Notes: a model not told the origin generated them from the letters alone. A stretch of 11,081 bases of DNA from Deltaproteobacteria bacterium (GCA_020444165.1 JAHLLK010000124.1:1-11081); one strand, 5' to 3'. Shown: positions 1 through 8,052, counted from the stretch's first letter. Numbers and translations: made by a program.

Positions 1-477
1 CCCACCCGGGGGCTCATCGGCTACCGCTCCCAGTTCCTCACCGACACCCGGGGCGCCGGCATCCTCACCACCCTGGTCATCGGCCACGTGCCCTATGCCG
101 GCGAGATCCCCGGCCGGCCCAACGGCTCCCTGGTGGCCGACCGGATGGGCCGGGTGGTGGCCTACGCCGTGTTCCATTTGCAGCCCCGGGGCTCCATCTT
201 CGTGGAGCCGGGCGAGCCCTCCTACCCCGGGCTCATCGTGGGCCAAAACTCCCGCATCGAGGACATAGCGGTGAACATCACCAAGGAGAAGAAGCTGACC
301 AACATGCGGGCCTCCGGGGCCGACGAGGCGCTCCGGCTGATCCCGCCCCGGCGCTTCACCTTGGAGCAGGCCATGGAGTACATCAACGACGACGAGCTGG
401 TGGAGGTGACCCCCAAATCCATCCGGCTCAGGAAAAAGGAAGCCGCGCGCCTGGGCGGCGCCCGCAAGAAGGTCTGA
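1..477 (+). CDS. typA: TypA/BipA translational GTPase, C-terminal part (5' end outside window)
   Basis: The first base opens a codon and the frame runs 158 residues to a TGA stop. The product matches the C-terminal third of TypA/BipA, a ribosome-binding GTPase of the EF-G superfamily used in ribosome assembly and stress or cold adaptation. Diagnostic stretches are [17 protein letters not shown] at residues 2-18, [10 protein letters not shown] at residues 97-106 and [19 protein letters not shown] at residues 120-138, followed by a basic tail ending in RKKV. These belong to the EF-G domain V-like part and the family-specific C-terminal domain. The G domain lies upstream, outside the window, so GTPase motifs cannot be checked. 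The gene ends just before a strong hairpin and is convergent with the next gene. The family call is secure. Confidence 0.96.
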   Translation, partial: PTRGLIGYRSQFLTDTRGAGILTTLVIGHVPYAGEIPGRPNGSLVADRMGRVVAYAVFHLQPRGSIFVEPGEPSYPGLIVGQNSRIEDIAVNITKEKKLTNMRASGADEALRLIPPRRFTLEQAMEYINDDELVEVTPKSIRLRKKEAARLGGARKKV

Positions 478-491
478 GGCCGGGCCGCCTC

Positions 492-533
492 AAAAAAAGC
501 GCGCGGGAGCCCCTGCCCCCGCGCGCTTTGTAT
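492..533. terminator. Bidirectional intrinsic terminator between convergent genes
   Basis: A perfect 12-bp inverted repeat (AAAGCGCGCGGG at 496-507, CCCGCGCGCTTT at 518-529) encloses a 10-base loop. The left side has a run of seven A (492-498), which reads as a U-tract for minus-strand transcripts; the right side has TTTGTATTT for plus-strand transcripts. It starts 15 bases after the typA stop and lies 23 bases below the 3' end of the minus-strand membrane-protein gene, so it can end both transcripts. Confidence 0.9.
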
Positions 534-555
534 TTGGTTGGGACCTGCTGGCGGC

Positions 556-1086
556 CTAAAACGGCAGCGCCCCCTTCAGCAGCAGGGAGAACGCCGGCAG
601 CCACAACCCCACCACGGTCCAGACCAGCAGGCTGTAGCCCAGGGTCTTGCCCGAGAACTTGCCAAAGGCGTTGAGCCACACCATGATGTACAGCACCAGG
701 TAGCCGGCGCAGGCCAGAGCCAAAAAGCCGCTGGGGCCCACCAGCTGCTTGCCGTCGGGCAGCACCGGGCCGCCGAACAGGGAGACCAAGAGGTAGACCA
801 CGGTGACAAAGGCCACGGTAAGGCTCACGTTGCCCACCCCGCGCATGTCCTCCGCCCCCTTGTTCAGGGCGTAGCCCACCGAGCAATAGAAGAAGCCATA
901 GGGCATCAGGAGCCCGGCCACCCAGGCGTCCTTGAAGATCACCACTTGCAGAATCGCGCCGATGATGGTGAGGATGCCCACCAAAAAGGTTACGGCTCCG
1001 GTCACAAAGGCGTCGCCTTTGCCGATCAGCGTAAGGCCTACCGGAAACCACATGCAACTTATGGCCATGAGCGTAACTTCGACCAT
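556..1086 (-). CDS. AmiS/UreI-family amide/urea channel-like membrane protein
   Basis: A 176-residue hydrophobic protein with six predicted membrane spans (about residues 4-22, 27-51, 55-74, 86-106, 119-140 and 147-171) and short loops. Size, topology and local sequence (GLTLIGKGDAFVTGAV near the N-terminus and LNAFGKFSGKTLGYSLLVW near the C-terminus) resemble AmiS/UreI proteins, inner-membrane channels for urea or short-chain amides. The ATG at 1086 is chosen over an upstream in-frame start at 1227 because GGGGAGGG sits 5 bases before it and the upstream extension (47 residues) is Arg/Gly/Pro-rich and unlike a membrane N-terminus. No amidase or urease gene is next to it here, so the substrate cannot be deduced. 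It ends against the shared terminator with typA and is divergent from the efflux operon. The family assignment is from remembered resemblance and topology. Confidence 0.72.
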   Translation of the reverse strand: MVEVTLMAISCMWFPVGLTLIGKGDAFVTGAVTFLVGILTIIGAILQVVIFKDAWVAGLLMPYGFFYCSVGYALNKGAEDMRGVGNVSLTVAFVTVVYLLVSLFGGPVLPDGKQLVGPSGFLALACAGYLVLYIMVWLNAFGKFSGKTLGYSLLVWTVVGLWLPAFSLLLKGALPF

Positions 1087-1914
1087 TGTACCCTCCCCGC
1101 TAAAAAGTAGGAAAATAACGCCCCAGCCCACCCTCCGTCGCCCTTGGGTCGGCCCTCTCCCCGGGGGCAAAAAGCCTTGAGTCAAACTATTCGCGTTAAG
1201 CCCTAACCTCGCAACCTGCCGCGCCAATAACCTGGGGCTAAACCAGGTGGCCGAGGCAATGGCCCGGCCGCGCCCCCCTTCGTCCGCCCGGGATAATCTC
1301 CCGCGCCGCGCTCCCGGATCGCCGCCAACACCTCCATGGGTCTGGCGCGGTTATCCTCTCCGGTTGGGGCGGCGGGCTCCGAACTCAACCTCGAGGGCCT
1401 GACAAACCTATCGCCTGCAAAACCGCTTAGTTGAAACCACGGTCCCGCTGTTAATCGCGCCGCTGAAAAATGGTCCCGGCGACGCTTAATGGATTGAAAA
1501 AGCAAGTTGCGTGCCACCAAAATCCGGCCCCCGCGCGCCAATTGCTTGATATTATTGACTCTCGTCGCGGCGGCCCGCGGCCCCGCTCCGGCGGCCGGAG
1601 ATATCCGCCACCTGGGGTTTCAAAATCGTGCCCACCTGTTACCATAGGTGGCAAGGTGGCAAGATGGCCGTGCCGTCCCCCGCTGCCAAACGTTATCCAT
1701 TCCTCCTTTCCCGGCCCGGAAACCCCCTGCCTGCCCCCGGCGAGGCGCCCATTTTGCCACGCTATTGTTACTGAGTCTCTAAATGCCCGGAAATTGGTCA
1801 GGATCGCCGTTTATCCGTCCTCAGACCGATTGCCAAAAGCGTTTTCCCGGTGTATGAAGGGTGATTCAAACAGCTATCCCGGGGCCTTCGCCCCTTCCGG
1901 AAAGAGAGAAAGCC
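1087..1914. other. Gene-poor divergent intergenic region (about 0.8 kb)
   Basis: It separates the minus-strand channel-like gene from the plus-strand efflux operon and must hold both promoters. Open frames crossing it are Pro/Arg/Gly-rich, lack ribosome-binding sites and resemble no family I know, so I call no gene. I could not pick a convincing -35/-10 pair. One short inverted repeat is visible (CCACCT at 1632-1637 and AGGTGG at 1646-1651, 8-base spacer), with further copies of the CACCT/AGGTGG theme just outside it (near 1609 and 1655); whether this is a regulator site is unknown. The palindrome found downstream of the operon (6255-6310) is not present here. Confidence 0.5.
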
Positions 1915-2976
1915 ATGTGCTCCCGCCGCCTCCCCGCCTGGCGGTACGCGCTGCCGGCCGTCCTGCTGCTGGCCTGCCTGCTCCCGGCCCTGGGCTGCGA
2001 CAGCGCCGCCAACTCCAACCCCACCCCTCCGCCGGCCGTCCCCGCCGTGAAGGTCACCGTGCAGGAGATCCAGCCCGTGGCCATGCGCGACGTTTTGGTG
2101 CTGCCGGGCCAGACCGAGGGCCTGCATGAGGTCGTCGTGGCTGCCGAGGCCGAGGGCAAGGTGGAGCGCATCCCCCCCAAGGAGGGGGAGGAGGTGGCCA
2201 AGGGCGCGCTGTTGGCCGAGATCGACGTGGCCGAGCGGGGCGCGGCCCTGGCCCGGGCCAAGGCCGCCTACAAACTGGCCGACGGGCTGGCCCAGCGGCG
2301 GGAGAACCTGAAGAGCCGCAAGGTGCTGGCCCAGGAGGACCTGGACCGGGCCGAGACCGAGCGCCAACTGGCCAAGGGCAACCTGGACGCGGCCCAAATC
2401 CTCTACGACCAGAGCTTCCTGCGCACCCCCGTGGCCGGGGTGGTGAACAAGCTCTACGTGGACCCCGGCGAGTTCGCCAAGCGGGGCGAGCCGGTGGCCG
2501 AGATCGTCAACACCCGGAGCATCAAGGTGAACCTGAGCGTGCCGGAGCTGGACGTGCGCTTTCTCTCCCCGGGGCAGGCGGCGCTCGTCACCGTGGACGC
2601 CTACCCCGGCCGGCAATGGCCGGGCCGGTTGGACTTCATCTCCTTCAAGGCTGATTTCGCCACCAAGACCTTCCCGGTGAAGGTGATCGTGGACAACCCC
2701 GACGGGGCCATCCGCCCGGGCATGGTGGCCCGGGTGGCGCTCCTCCGGCGTGAGGTGAACGAGGCCCTGGCCGTGCCGCTCCGGGCCATCCTGGACAAGG
2801 CCGGGGAGCGCATCGTGTTCGTGGCCCGGGACGGTGTCGCCCGCTCCCGCACCGTGGAGCTGGGCATCATCGAGGGTGAGCGCATCCAGGTGACCAAGGG
2901 CCTGGCCGCCGGGGACCAGCTCATCGTCTCCGGCCACAACGAGGTCGAGGACGGCATGAAGGTCAGCCTGCAATGA
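1915..2976 (+). CDS. RND efflux periplasmic adaptor subunit (HlyD/AcrA type, predicted lipoprotein)
   Basis: A 353-residue adaptor that would bridge an inner-membrane RND permease to an outer-membrane channel. The N-terminus (RR, then a Leu-rich core) ends in PALGC with Cys28 as likely lipidation site, followed by Asp29; Asp after the lipidated Cys is the inner-membrane retention signal in enterobacteria and also occurs in AcrA. A second possible box, LLAC, ends at Cys21. Then come the first barrel-sandwich half (about 65-105, with GKVERIPPKEGEEVAKGALLA), an alpha-hairpin (about 105-165), the second half beginning FLRTPVAGVVNK at 168, a beta-barrel (about 200-280) and a membrane-proximal domain. 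The ATG at 1915 is chosen because the signal peptide starts there and an AGAGAGA purine run precedes it; an in-frame start at 1861 would add 18 residues that do not look like an export signal. It overlaps the permease gene by 4 bases. Confidence 0.9.
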   Translation: MCSRRLPAWRYALPAVLLLACLLPALGCDSAANSNPTPPPAVPAVKVTVQEIQPVAMRDVLVLPGQTEGLHEVVVAAEAEGKVERIPPKEGEEVAKGALLAEIDVAERGAALARAKAAYKLADGLAQRRENLKSRKVLAQEDLDRAETERQLAKGNLDAAQILYDQSFLRTPVAGVVNKLYVDPGEFAKRGEPVAEIVNTRSIKVNLSVPELDVRFLSPGQAALVTVDAYPGRQWPGRLDFISFKADFATKTFPVKVIVDNPDGAIRPGMVARVALLRREVNEALAVPLRAILDKAGERIVFVARDGVARSRTVELGIIEGERIQVTKGLAAGDQLIVSGHNEVEDGMKVSLQ

Positions 2977-5900
2977 TCGTCAACGAATTCGCCCTGAAGC
3001 GCCAGGTCAGCGTCCTGGTGCTGTTGGTGCTCATCGTCCTGGGGGGCATGTTCGCCTACTCCCGGCTGCCGCGGGAGTCCACCCCGGACATCACCATTCC
3101 CTATGTCTTCGTGAACACCACCTATGAGGGGGTGGCCCCCGAGGACATGGAGAAGCTCATCACCATCCCCATCGAGCGCAAGCTCAAAGGGCTCTCGGAC
3201 GTGGAGGAGATCAAGTCCACCTCGGCCGAGGGGCTGTCCACCATCGCCATCAAGTTCCTGCCCAAGGTGGACCTGGACGACGCCCTGCAAAAGGTGCGCG
3301 ACAAGGTGGACCAGGCCAAGCAGGACCTGCCGGCCGATCTGCCCGACGACCCGGTGATCGACGAGGCCAGCTTCTCGGACTGGCCCATCATCCAGGTGGT
3401 CCTCTCCGGGCCCTTCAGCCTGAAGCGGCTCAAGGTGTTCGCCGAGGAGTTCGAGGACAAGATCGAGGCCATCCCCGGGGTCTTGAACGCCGAGATAGTG
3501 GGCGGGCTGGAGCGCGAGATCCACGTGGAGTTCGACCTGGACCGGGTCGGCGCCTACAACGTGCCCTTCAACACCCTGATCGGCGCGGTGCGCGACGCCA
3601 ACGTCAACATGCCCGGCGGGTCCATGGACATCGGCGACGCCAAATACCTGGTCCGCGTGCCCGAGGACTACAAGAACCCGGCCGAGATCTTCTCCATCGT
3701 GGCCTATGTGAAGGATGGCAAGCCGGTGTATTTGCGGGACGTGGCCCGCATCGCCGACTCCTACAAGGACCCCACCACCCGGAGCCGCCTGAACGGCCGC
3801 CAGAGCGTGACCATCCTGGTGACCAAGCGGGCCGGCGAGAACATTCTCCTCATCAACGACGCCATCAAGGTGCTGGTGGGGGACCTGCGCCAGGTCATGC
3901 CCCCCAACCTCGAGATCGACCTGGTGGGCGACGCCTCCAAGGACGTGCGCATGATGGTGGCCGACCTGGAGAACAACATCATCTCCGGCCTGGTGCTGGT
4001 CCTGGTGGTGATCCTCCTGTTCATCGGCGGGCGCTCGGCCCTGTTCGTGTCCCTGGCCATCCCCTATTCCATGCTGCTCACCTTTGGCGTGCTCTATATG
4101 CTGGACATCACCCTGAACATGGTGGTGTTGTTCAGCCTGATCCTGGCGCTCGGCATGCTGGTGGACAACGGCATCGTCATCGTGGAGAACATCTACCGCC
4201 ACATGCAGGAGGGCAAACCCCGGGCGCAGGCGGCGAGGGACGGCACCAACGAGGTGGCCTGGCCGGTGATCACCTCCACCCTGACCACCCTGGGCGCCTT
4301 TGTGCCCATGCTCTTTTGGCCGGACATCATGGGCGAGTTCATGGGCTATCTGCCCAAGACCCTCATCATCGCCCTGACCGCCAGCCTGTTCGTGGCCCTG
4401 GTCATCAACCCCGTGCTCTCGGCCCGCTACCAGACCGTGCGCCCGGTGAAGGCCCGGGGAGGCGAGGGCGAAGCCAACCGGATCAAGAGGATTTACCGGG
4501 GCATGCTGGAGTGGTCCCTGGCCCACCGCCTGGTGGTGGTGGGCCTGGCTTTCGTGATGCTGCTCGCCTCGGTGGCCGCCTTCGGCCTCTGGGGCAGGGG
4601 GGTGGAGTTCTTCCCCGAGACCGAGCCCCGGCGGGCTTTCGTCTACGTCAAGGCGCCCGAGGGCACCAACCTGGGGGCCTCCGACACCCTGGTCAAACGG
4701 GTGGAGGAGATCGTCTCGCCCTATAAGGACGTGAACTTCGTCATCGCCAACATCGGCTCGGCCGGCGGCGACCCCTTCACCTCCGGCGGGGTGGGCACCC
4801 ACCTCTCCCGCATCACCCTGGACTTCAAGGACCTGCACGACCGCTCCCGCCCCAGCTCGGAGATCATCAAGGAGCTGCGCCAGAAGCTCATCGCCGCCAT
4901 CAAGGGGGCCGAGATCCGGGTGGAGAAGGAGGAGGAAGGCCCGCCCACGGGACCGCCCATCAACCTGGAGATCGCGGGCAAGGACGTGCGCACCCTGGGG
5001 GTCTTGGCCGCCCGGGTGCGGAAGCTCATCCAGGGCGTGCCCGGCCTGGTGGACCTGAAGGACGACTTCGTCAAGGGCAAGCCCGAGATCAAGGTGGAGG
5101 TGGACAAGGAAAAGGCCGCGCTCTTGAGCCTGGACACCTACCAGGTGGCGCTCACCGTGAAGACCGCGGTGGGCGGCTACAAGGTGGGGGTGTACCGCGA
5201 GGGCAAGGACGAGTACGACATCGTGGCCCGGCTGCCCGAGAAGGACCGCAGCTCCCTGGAGGGGCTCCGGCGGGTCACCGTGTCCGGGCCCCAGGGCGAG
5301 CCGGTGCCCCTGACCAGCGTGGCCTCGGTGGGGCTCTCCAGTGGCCTGGGGGCCATCAACCGCCTGGACCAGCGCCGGGTGGTCACGGTCTCGGCCAACG
5401 TGTCCGGCCGCCTGGCCAACGACATCATCGCGGACCTCGAGAAGCTCCTGGCCGGCATGGAATGGCCCCGGGGCTATGACTACCGCTTCACCGGCGAGCA
5501 GCGGGAGCAGGAGAAAAGCTCGGACTTTTTGGGCAACGCCTTCCTGGCCGCCCTGTTCATCATCTTCCTGATCCTGGTCACCCAGTTCAACTCCGCGGTC
5601 ACCCCCCTGATCATCCTGACCTCGGTGCTCCTCTCTCTCATCGGGGTGTTCCTGGGGCTCCTCATCACCGGCACCGCCTTCGGCATCATCATGACCGGGG
5701 TGGGGGTGATCAGCCTGGCCGGGGTGGTGGTGAACAACGCCATCGTGCTCATCGACTACTTCAACCAGCTCAAGGCCAGCGGCCTGGCTTCCCGGGCGGC
5801 CCTGGTGCAGGCCGGGCTCACCCGCTTCCGGCCGGTGATGCTCACGGCCCTCACCACCCTCCTGGGCCTCTTGCCCATGGCCACCGGGGTGAGCTTCGAC

Positions 5901-6119
5901 TTCACCAACTTCCGCTGGGACATCGGCGGCGAGTCCAGCCAGTGGTGGGGCCCCATGGCCGTGGCCGTGATCTTCGGCCTGGGCGTGGCCACGCTCTTGA
6001 CCCTGGTGGTGGTGCCGGTCCTGTGCTCACTGCAGGACAGCGCCGCGGCGTGGGTGGCCGGACGCGTGCGGGGGAAGAGGGAGAAGAAGAAGGCGGTGGT
6101 TTTGGAGGGGGAGGGGTAG
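2973..6119 (+). CDS. RND efflux transporter permease (AcrB/HAE1-like, 1048 aa)
   Basis: A full-length inner-membrane RND pump; 1048 residues is the usual size. The order is TM1 (about 12-30), a large periplasmic porter/docking loop, TM2-TM6, a central loop, TM7, a second large periplasmic loop, and TM8-TM12 ending near residue 1020. The TM4 motif is GMLVDNGIVIVENIYR, with Asp398 and Asn399 where AcrB has the Asp407-Asp408 pair; the TM10 motif is VVNNAIVLIDY, with Asn921 at the place of AcrB Lys940. Such DN/NN variants occur in RND branches other than AcrB, so I do not read this as inactivation, but proton coupling must differ in detail. The tail is short and basic (GKREKKKAVV). ATG at 2973 sits inside the adaptor stop region (ATGA), implying translational coupling. 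Substrate is unknown and no outer-membrane channel gene follows. Its 3' end is repeated twice downstream. Confidence 0.94.
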   Translation: MIVNEFALKRQVSVLVLLVLIVLGGMFAYSRLPRESTPDITIPYVFVNTTYEGVAPEDMEKLITIPIERKLKGLSDVEEIKSTSAEGLSTIAIKFLPKVDLDDALQKVRDKVDQAKQDLPADLPDDPVIDEASFSDWPIIQVVLSGPFSLKRLKVFAEEFEDKIEAIPGVLNAEIVGGLEREIHVEFDLDRVGAYNVPFNTLIGAVRDANVNMPGGSMDIGDAKYLVRVPEDYKNPAEIFSIVAYVKDGKPVYLRDVARIADSYKDPTTRSRLNGRQSVTILVTKRAGENILLINDAIKVLVGDLRQVMPPNLEIDLVGDASKDVRMMVADLENNIISGLVLVLVVILLFIGGRSALFVSLAIPYSMLLTFGVLYMLDITLNMVVLFSLILALGMLVDNGIVIVENIYRHMQEGKPRAQAARDGTNEVAWPVITSTLTTLGAFVPMLFWPDIMGEFMGYLPKTLIIALTASLFVALVINPVLSARYQTVRPVKARGGEGEANRIKRIYRGMLEWSLAHRLVVVGLAFVMLLASVAAFGLWGRGVEFFPETEPRRAFVYVKAPEGTNLGASDTLVKRVEEIVSPYKDVNFVIANIGSAGGDPFTSGGVGTHLSRITLDFKDLHDRSRPSSEIIKELRQKLIAAIKGAEIRVEKEEEGPPTGPPINLEIAGKDVRTLGVLAARVRKLIQGVPGLVDLKDDFVKGKPEIKVEVDKEKAALLSLDTYQVALTVKTAVGGYKVGVYREGKDEYDIVARLPEKDRSSLEGLRRVTVSGPQGEPVPLTSVASVGLSSGLGAINRLDQRRVVTVSANVSGRLANDIIADLEKLLAGMEWPRGYDYRFTGEQREQEKSSDFLGNAFLAALFIIFLILVTQFNSAVTPLIILTSVLLSLIGVFLGLLITGTAFGIIMTGVGVISLAGVVVNNAIVLIDYFNQLKASGLASRAALVQAGLTRFRPVMLTALTTLLGLLPMATGVSFDFTNFRWDIGGESSQWWGPMAVAVIFGLGVATLLTLVVVPVLCSLQDSAAAWVAGRVRGKREKKKAVVLEGEG

Positions 6120-6131
6120 GGGTAGGGAGGG
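6107..6131 (+). other. G-quadruplex-type sequence over the permease stop codon
   Basis: Five G-runs (GGGGG, GGGG, GGGG, GGG, GGG) are separated by one- or two-base loops (A, TA, TA, A) on the coding strand. The TAG stop at 6117-6119 lies inside. By the standard rule of four G3+ runs with short loops this could fold in mRNA or DNA. The tail copies downstream keep weaker versions. Whether it forms or matters is unknown. Confidence 0.5.
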
Positions 6132-6418
6132 CGGCAAAAACCTAATCTAAGCTGTTGGTTCGGTCTAGGAGCCGGCCTTTTACCCGCCAGCTTCCCCTTC
6201 ATCGCCGATGGCCGGCCGGTGCTTGCTGGTTGAGTTTGCGTATCGTCTGCCAACCACAAACTAGTTTGTGTATCCGGAATATTGATTCACGATACACAAA
6301 CTGGTTTGTGGCTCATCCACCTTACCCGAGCCTGGTCAACTCCGGAGCCCCATCGCCACCCCTCCGCCCCATCCATTCCCCATGCCCTCACAACGTGTCC
6401 TCGGCTCATTGCGTTATG
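6120..6418. other. Non-coding stretch downstream of the efflux operon
   Basis: I see no gene here. Open frames lack ribosome-binding sites and have no recognisable product. I see no clear intrinsic terminator for the RND operon. The stretch holds the G-rich run at its start and the paired palindrome at 6255-6310, described separately; from 6340 on it is C-rich with no structure I can name. It ends at the left target duplication of the MITE-like element. Confidence 0.5.
6255..6310. promoter_or_regulatory. Nested paired palindrome, likely double operator (TetR-type appearance)
   Basis: Two 16-bp sites lie exactly 40 bp apart. The first, 6255-6270 (CACAAACTAGTTTGTG), is a perfect palindrome; the second, 6295-6310 (CACAAACTGGTTTGTG), has the same 7-base arms around a TG centre. 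Each is extended toward the other by TATC or GATA, so the two 20-bp blocks (6255-6274 and 6291-6310) form an inverted repeat with one mismatch. Between them GAAT (6277-6280) and ATTC (6285-6288) pair about the same centre, 6282.5. AAAC/GTTT half-sites in a 16-bp palindrome look like operators of dimeric TetR-family repressors, which often control RND pumps; that family link is inference. No regulator gene is in the window, and I could not find a confident promoter beside the sites. Confidence 0.6.
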
Positions 6419-6627
6419 AGGCCATTGCATGGTGAAACACATAAATCATGTTGATATTGTATCAAAACTGGCTGTGAAACATGATAACGGCAAGCAATGG
6501 CCGATGCGGGCCAAGGATGGCCCGCCAAATTGCCAGCTTCAAAAAGCTTGCAATTTGTGAGGGTTGGCAAAACCGCGTTTTTGCCAAGCCGACATTGCAT
6601 GGGGCAGGACGCCCCGTGCAATGCTCT
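6419..6627 (+). mobile_element. MITE-like hairpin element, left copy (209 bp)
   Basis: This 209-bp block recurs as its reverse complement at 8053-8261 with the same length, no indels and about 13 differences by eye. It is bounded by a 7-bp direct repeat CGTTATG (6412-6418 and 6628-6634; the match continues with AG to 9 bp), as expected of a target-site duplication. Its ends are imperfect inverted repeats (AGGCCATTGCATGG against AGAGCATTGCACGG, 11 of 14 matching). The left half is AT-richer; the right half is a series of hairpins: GCGGGCC/GGCCCGC (6506-6525), CAAATTGC.AGCTT/AAGCTTGCAATTTG (6526-6557), GGTTGGCAAAA/TTTTGCCAAGCC (about 6562-6590) and CATTGCAYGGGGC/GCCCCGTGCAATG (6593-6623). It has no coding capacity of its own, so it would need a transposase supplied in trans. 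Confidence 0.8.
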
Positions 6628-6675
6628 CGTTATGAGATTGGCCTGGCCATCCTGACTCAAGGGACCAAGGTCGCC

Positions 6676-6828
6676 GGTGTGGTCTTCGACCTAGGCGTGG
6701 CCACCCTGCTGACCCTGGTGGTGGTGCCGGTCCTCTGCTCGTTGCAGGACAGCGCCGCGGCGTGGGTGGCCGGTCGCGGGCGGGGGAAGAGGGAGAAGAA
6801 GAAGGCGGTGGCGGAGGGGGAGGGGGTG
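6676..6828 (+). pseudogene. RND permease 3'-end remnant, copy B
   Basis: The frame encodes VVFDLGVATLLTLVVVPVLC, SLQDSAAAWVAGR and GKREKKKAVAEGEG, matching the last roughly 50 residues of the complete permease (from about residue 998) including its unusual Lys-rich tail. Similarity begins abruptly about 6676 and fades after about 6828. The normal stop is lost, and the frame would run on to a TGA at 6886-6888. Nothing upstream encodes the rest of a permease; a MITE-like element ends 49 bases before it. It covers only TM12 and the tail, so it cannot make a pump. It is most simply the relic of a paralogous RND gene whose body was deleted, or a partial duplication of the 3' end. Confidence 0.8.
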
Positions 6829-7105
6829 AGGCGGCAGGCCCTCAGCCCGGGCTGCATGACTCCAACCCAGCCTGAGATGGCCAAATGAGCCTCACGAAGA
6901 CCATTGCCACAGAAAAACTACCAAAAACCGAGATAATCGGCTGTTATAGTTATTGTTTGCCGGAGAATACCGTGCGTTGGTCTCCAAATGGGTTCTTTGG
7001 CGGCGTGTCCGTGAATAGGGCCCGGATCGGAGTTCCCGTGGGAGGGGCCGGGGATGCCCCGCCATATCAAAAAACCGCCATTCCCCTTCCTTGCCTTGGC
7101 CCGGT
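6829..7105. other. Non-coding stretch between remnant B and the exported-protein gene
   Basis: No gene is supported here. A 10-bp palindrome AGCCCGGGCT lies at 6844-6853 and a small CGGGG-ATG-CCCCG hairpin near 7048-7062; neither has a U-tract on the minus side, so I do not call a terminator for the minus-strand gene that ends at 7106. Confidence 0.4.
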
Positions 7106-7861
7106 CTAATTCCCTTGTTCCGCAGCAGGCGAGGTCAAGGCCTTGCCCACTTGCGCGGCGATCCACACATAGAAATTCATGGGCTCGCCCCTGATCTGGC
7201 TTTTGCCGCCCAGGCCCCAGTCCTGAATGGTCATTTCGATCTCCGAGGTTGTCGCCTTGATCAGGCCCAGGGGCGGAATTTCCTGGCTGACCAGGGCCTC
7301 GACCACGCGGCCCTGGTCGTCGACGCCGTTCACCTTGATGGCTTTCATCTTGGTGCCGCGCTTTTTGAAGCGCACGGTGACCTCCTTGGCCGAAGCCTTT
7401 GGGTCGAAGGTCTGCACCTCGCCGGCCTCGCCGCCCTGCTCGGCCAGAAAGCTGGCGGGCACGGTGAACGGGTCATAGCCCTGTGGCTGAACGATCACCT
7501 CCTTGGCTTGGCCCGGCCCGTCGGGGGTTTCCAGACACAAGACCTTGGTGATGACGCCAGGCTGGCCTTTCATGTCCACCTTGATCTCCATCCACACGGC
7601 ATTCTGGCCCTCATATTTGGCGCGCTCCAGGGTGCAGATGCGCATGTCGTAGTTCTCGCCCTTTTTCAGGTTCTTCACCCAATAGTCAGCCCAGGCCCCG
7701 GGCACGAAGTTGTAGGAGCCCTTGACCACCAGCATGGGAGTCTGGCCTTGCACGGGCGAATCGTTGGCGGCCGAGGCAGGCGCGGCCGCCATCCACAGCA
7801 CCAACACCGCCGGCAACACCCACAATCCAAACGAAACCTTGCGCCGCGCTGCTTTTACCAC
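7106..7861 (-). CDS. Exported protein of unknown function (Sec signal peptide)
   Basis: A protein of 251 residues from the GTG at 7861. Its N-terminus has a basic n-region (KAARRK), a hydrophobic core (about 10-24) and a probable signal peptidase I site after APASA, giving a mature periplasmic or outer-membrane-associated protein of about 220 residues. The mature part is rich in alternating beta-strand patterns (NFVPGAWADYWVKN, NAVWMEIKVDMKG, SEIEMTIQDWGLGGKS) and has no catalytic motif, Cys pair or metal site I recognise. I preferred GTG because GGGGAG sits 7 bases upstream and gives a normal signal peptide; an in-frame ATG at 7915 would add 18 residues behind a weak GGTGG. It stands alone on the minus strand, between two RND tail remnants and two inverted MITE-like elements. 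I assign no function. Confidence 0.75.
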   Translation of the reverse strand: MVKAARRKVSFGLWVLPAVLVLWMAAAPASAANDSPVQGQTPMLVVKGSYNFVPGAWADYWVKNLKKGENYDMRICTLERAKYEGQNAVWMEIKVDMKGQPGVITKVLCLETPDGPGQAKEVIVQPQGYDPFTVPASFLAEQGGEAGEVQTFDPKASAKEVTVRFKKRGTKMKAIKVNGVDDQGRVVEALVSQEIPPLGLIKATTSEIEMTIQDWGLGGKSQIRGEPMNFYVWIAAQVGKALTSPAAEQGN

Positions 7862-8052
7862 GAAGTTTCTCCCCGATTTTCGCAAGAACAACTCCAACCG
7901 GCCCGAGCTGGCCATGGTTTGACCACCATTGGGTCGCTGCTTATCCGGCAACCGCCCAGGTTTGCCCCAGTTTGAGCCATTGGAGGCTCCCGGCGCCCGG
8001 CCTCGGGCGACTGGCCCCACCCAAGGGATTCATAGCCGACCATTCCAAAACG

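Noticed and set aside
1203..1541. Arg/Gly-rich open frames in the 1087-1914 gap as genes
   Set aside because: They have no ribosome-binding sites and no recognisable protein features, and several frames overlap on both strands as expected of GC-rich non-coding DNA.
1798..2973. 391-codon minus-strand open frame over the adaptor gene
   Set aside because: It is a shadow of the adaptor gene with low-complexity composition; the plus-strand frame has a signal peptide, clear adaptor domains and translational coupling to the permease.
2601..4838. Very long open frame (745 codons) on the minus strand
   Set aside because: It is antisense to the adaptor and permease genes, His/Gly/Asp-rich and without any recognisable domain; it arises from GC-rich codon bias opposite a real gene.
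6481..6888. Open frame running from the left MITE-like element through permease remnant B as a possible new fusion gene
   Set aside because: The first half is translated repeat DNA, the start lacks a ribosome-binding site, and only the permease-derived end has protein-like sequence.
7091..7975. 294-codon plus-strand open frame opposite the exported-protein gene
   Set aside because: Its product is His/Leu/Gly-rich with no domain; the minus-strand frame has a signal peptide and ribosome-binding site.
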